Shown here in pieces: positions 63,062 through 64,000 of a stretch of 64,000 nt of DNA. The notes under the pieces are model-generated. The model was not told where the DNA came from. It did no database searches and saw nothing but the letters and a program-made list of their open reading frames with translations. A program made the position numbers and the translations under genes. Position 1 is the stretch's first letter, and each line of letters opens with the position of its first letter. The stretch lies in contig NZ_CP149511.1 in the NCBI RefSeq assembly GCF_040126305.1, forward strand, positions 310,001 to 374,000. The letters are read 5' to 3'. This DNA is from Pararhizobium sp. A13. Lineage in GTDB: Bacteria; Pseudomonadota; Alphaproteobacteria; Rhizobiales; Rhizobiaceae.

Positions 63062-64000
63062 ATGACCCTTTCCAACATCATCACCGAGAATGCCGCAAAG
63101 GCCGTGCCGCCGGTTCCGCGTCCCGCCGAGGCCGCCCACATCATCAAGACCGATGCCGAAGCGATCGCTGTCGCCAAGGCACTCGCGGCCGAGTTCATCA
63201 AGGAGTCAGCCGCACGCGACCGCGAGCGGATCTGGCCCGTCAAGGAACTGGACGCTTTCTCGCAGAGCGGGCTTTGGTCGATAAACGTGCCGAAGACATT
63301 CGGCGGCCCCGAAGTCTCCTATGCGACACTCGCGAAGGTGATCGAGATCATCTCGGCAGCCGACTCTTCCATCGGCCAGATCGCCCAGAACCATCTGGGC
63401 GTCGTTGCCGCCATCCGGACCGTTTCTGACGCCGACCAGCAGAAGCTGCTCTTCGCAGAGGTTTTGAAGGGTACGCGGTTCGGCAACGCCTTTTCTGAAT
63501 TTGGCTCCAAGCGTGCCGTCGATTTCGAAACCCGGTTTGTCGATGCCGGCGATCATGTCGTCGTCAACGGCCAGAAGTTCTACTCGTCCGGCGCACTGCT
63601 TGCCCATCTCGTGCCGATCGTCGCGCTCGATGACGAGGGCAGGGCCTGGTATGCAATCGCCGAGCGCGATGCGCCGGGCTTGACGGTCATCGACGACTGG
63701 TCCTCCTTCGGCCAGCGTACTACCCTGTCGGGCACGGTCTTGCTCAACAACGTCAAAGTGCCGAAGACGCATCTCGTGCCCGGCTACAAGGGCTATGAAG
63801 TGCCGACCGCGGACGGGGCGATCTTCCAGATCATCCAGGTTGCGGTCGATACAGGCATCGCTCAAGCCGCGATCGACGAGACGATCAGTTTCGTGCGCAC
63901 CAAGAGTCGGGCCTGGGTGGATTCCGGCGTCGATAATGCGTGGGACGATCCCTACACGATCCAGGCGATCGGCGACCTGACACTGCGGCTCCATGCGGCC
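63062..64000 (+). CDS. sfnB: SfnB-family acyl-CoA dehydrogenase-like oxidoreductase, partial
   Basis: The gene starts at ATG 63062 after AAGAGGAG and is open at the right edge, with 313 of roughly 400 codons visible. It has the acyl-CoA dehydrogenase fold: WPVKELDAFSQSGLWSINVP, SSIGQIAQNHLGVVAAIRTV, GNAFSEFGSKRAVDFETRF and VVVNGQKFYSSGALLAHLVP. SfnB-family proteins accompany sulfur-acquisition operons and are flavin-dependent. Its position behind the importer, with SfnG and the reductase upstream, supports the organosulfur reading. Confidence 0.87.
   Translation, partial: MTLSNIITENAAKAVPPVPRPAEAAHIIKTDAEAIAVAKALAAEFIKESAARDRERIWPVKELDAFSQSGLWSINVPKTFGGPEVSYATLAKVIEIISAADSSIGQIAQNHLGVVAAIRTVSDADQQKLLFAEVLKGTRFGNAFSEFGSKRAVDFETRFVDAGDHVVVNGQKFYSSGALLAHLVPIVALDDEGRAWYAIAERDAPGLTVIDDWSSFGQRTTLSGTVLLNNVKVPKTHLVPGYKGYEVPTADGAIFQIIQVAVDTGIAQAAIDETISFVRTKSRAWVDSGVDNAWDDPYTIQAIGDLTLRLHAA

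Overview
The window looks like accessory DNA from a Rhizobiaceae-type alphaproteobacterium (Rhizobium, Agrobacterium or Sinorhizobium relatives). The evidence is a GC-rich coding style, a CIRCE-controlled groESL operon, many sugar, polyamine and amino-acid type ABC transporters, TGA-N9-TCA (RirA-type) boxes at an iron-uptake locus, and remnants of IS5/ISNCY-type transposases and a MucR/Ros regulator. No ribosomal, replication or tRNA genes were seen, so the replicon type (chromosome, chromid or megaplasmid) cannot be decided.

Layout. 1-7.4 kb: a sugar-catabolic regulon made of an RbsABC-like transporter (ATPase cut by the left edge), a SorC-type regulator, an FGGY kinase and a SAF-domain dehydrogenase. 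Two matching 34-bp TGAAC...GTTCA elements lie in front of the two catabolic transcription units. 7.4-11.9 kb: gene debris (MFS, MucR/Ros and AbiE fragments), an intact MFS transporter, a TacA/TacT-like toxin-antitoxin pair and small ORFs. 11.9-14 kb: CIRCE-groES-groEL. 14-19.2 kb: a phospholipase D-like protein, degraded IS elements and a second TacA/TacT-like pair. 19.4-25 kb: a Mer-like disulfide oxidoreductase, then an SDR / exported epoxide hydrolase / VOC operon followed by a GlxA-type regulator. 25-33 kb: pseudogenes, an RpiR regulator and a siderophore uptake locus (binding protein, two permeases and ATPase, divergent from a TonB-dependent receptor) with two RirA-type boxes. 33.6-35.4 kb: a mobile mystery A/B (XRE plus Fic-like) pair with an operator cluster, plus gene stubs.

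35.4-47 kb holds a complete aerobic nicotinate pathway: nicAB (hydroxylase), nicC, nicX, nicD, nicF and nicE convert nicotinate to fumarate. A MarR regulator and three molybdenum-cofactor maturation genes (MocA-like and a split XdhC) accompany them. A repeated near-palindrome sits inside both divergent nic promoters. 47-49.3 kb: a large glycoside-hydrolase-like protein. 49.4-49.5 kb: a candidate ~100-nt small RNA with its own promoter and terminator. 49.6-55.7 kb: a polyamine-type ABC importer followed by a cysteine hydrolase, a second MarR regulator and an MTAP-like phosphorylase; this is the strongest candidate for an undescribed catabolic system. 56-64 kb: an organosulfur operon (FMN reductase, SfnG-type monooxygenase, branched-chain-amino-acid-type ABC importer, SfnB-type dehydrogenase) that runs off the right edge.

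All family assignments come from reading the translated sequence; no database search was run.
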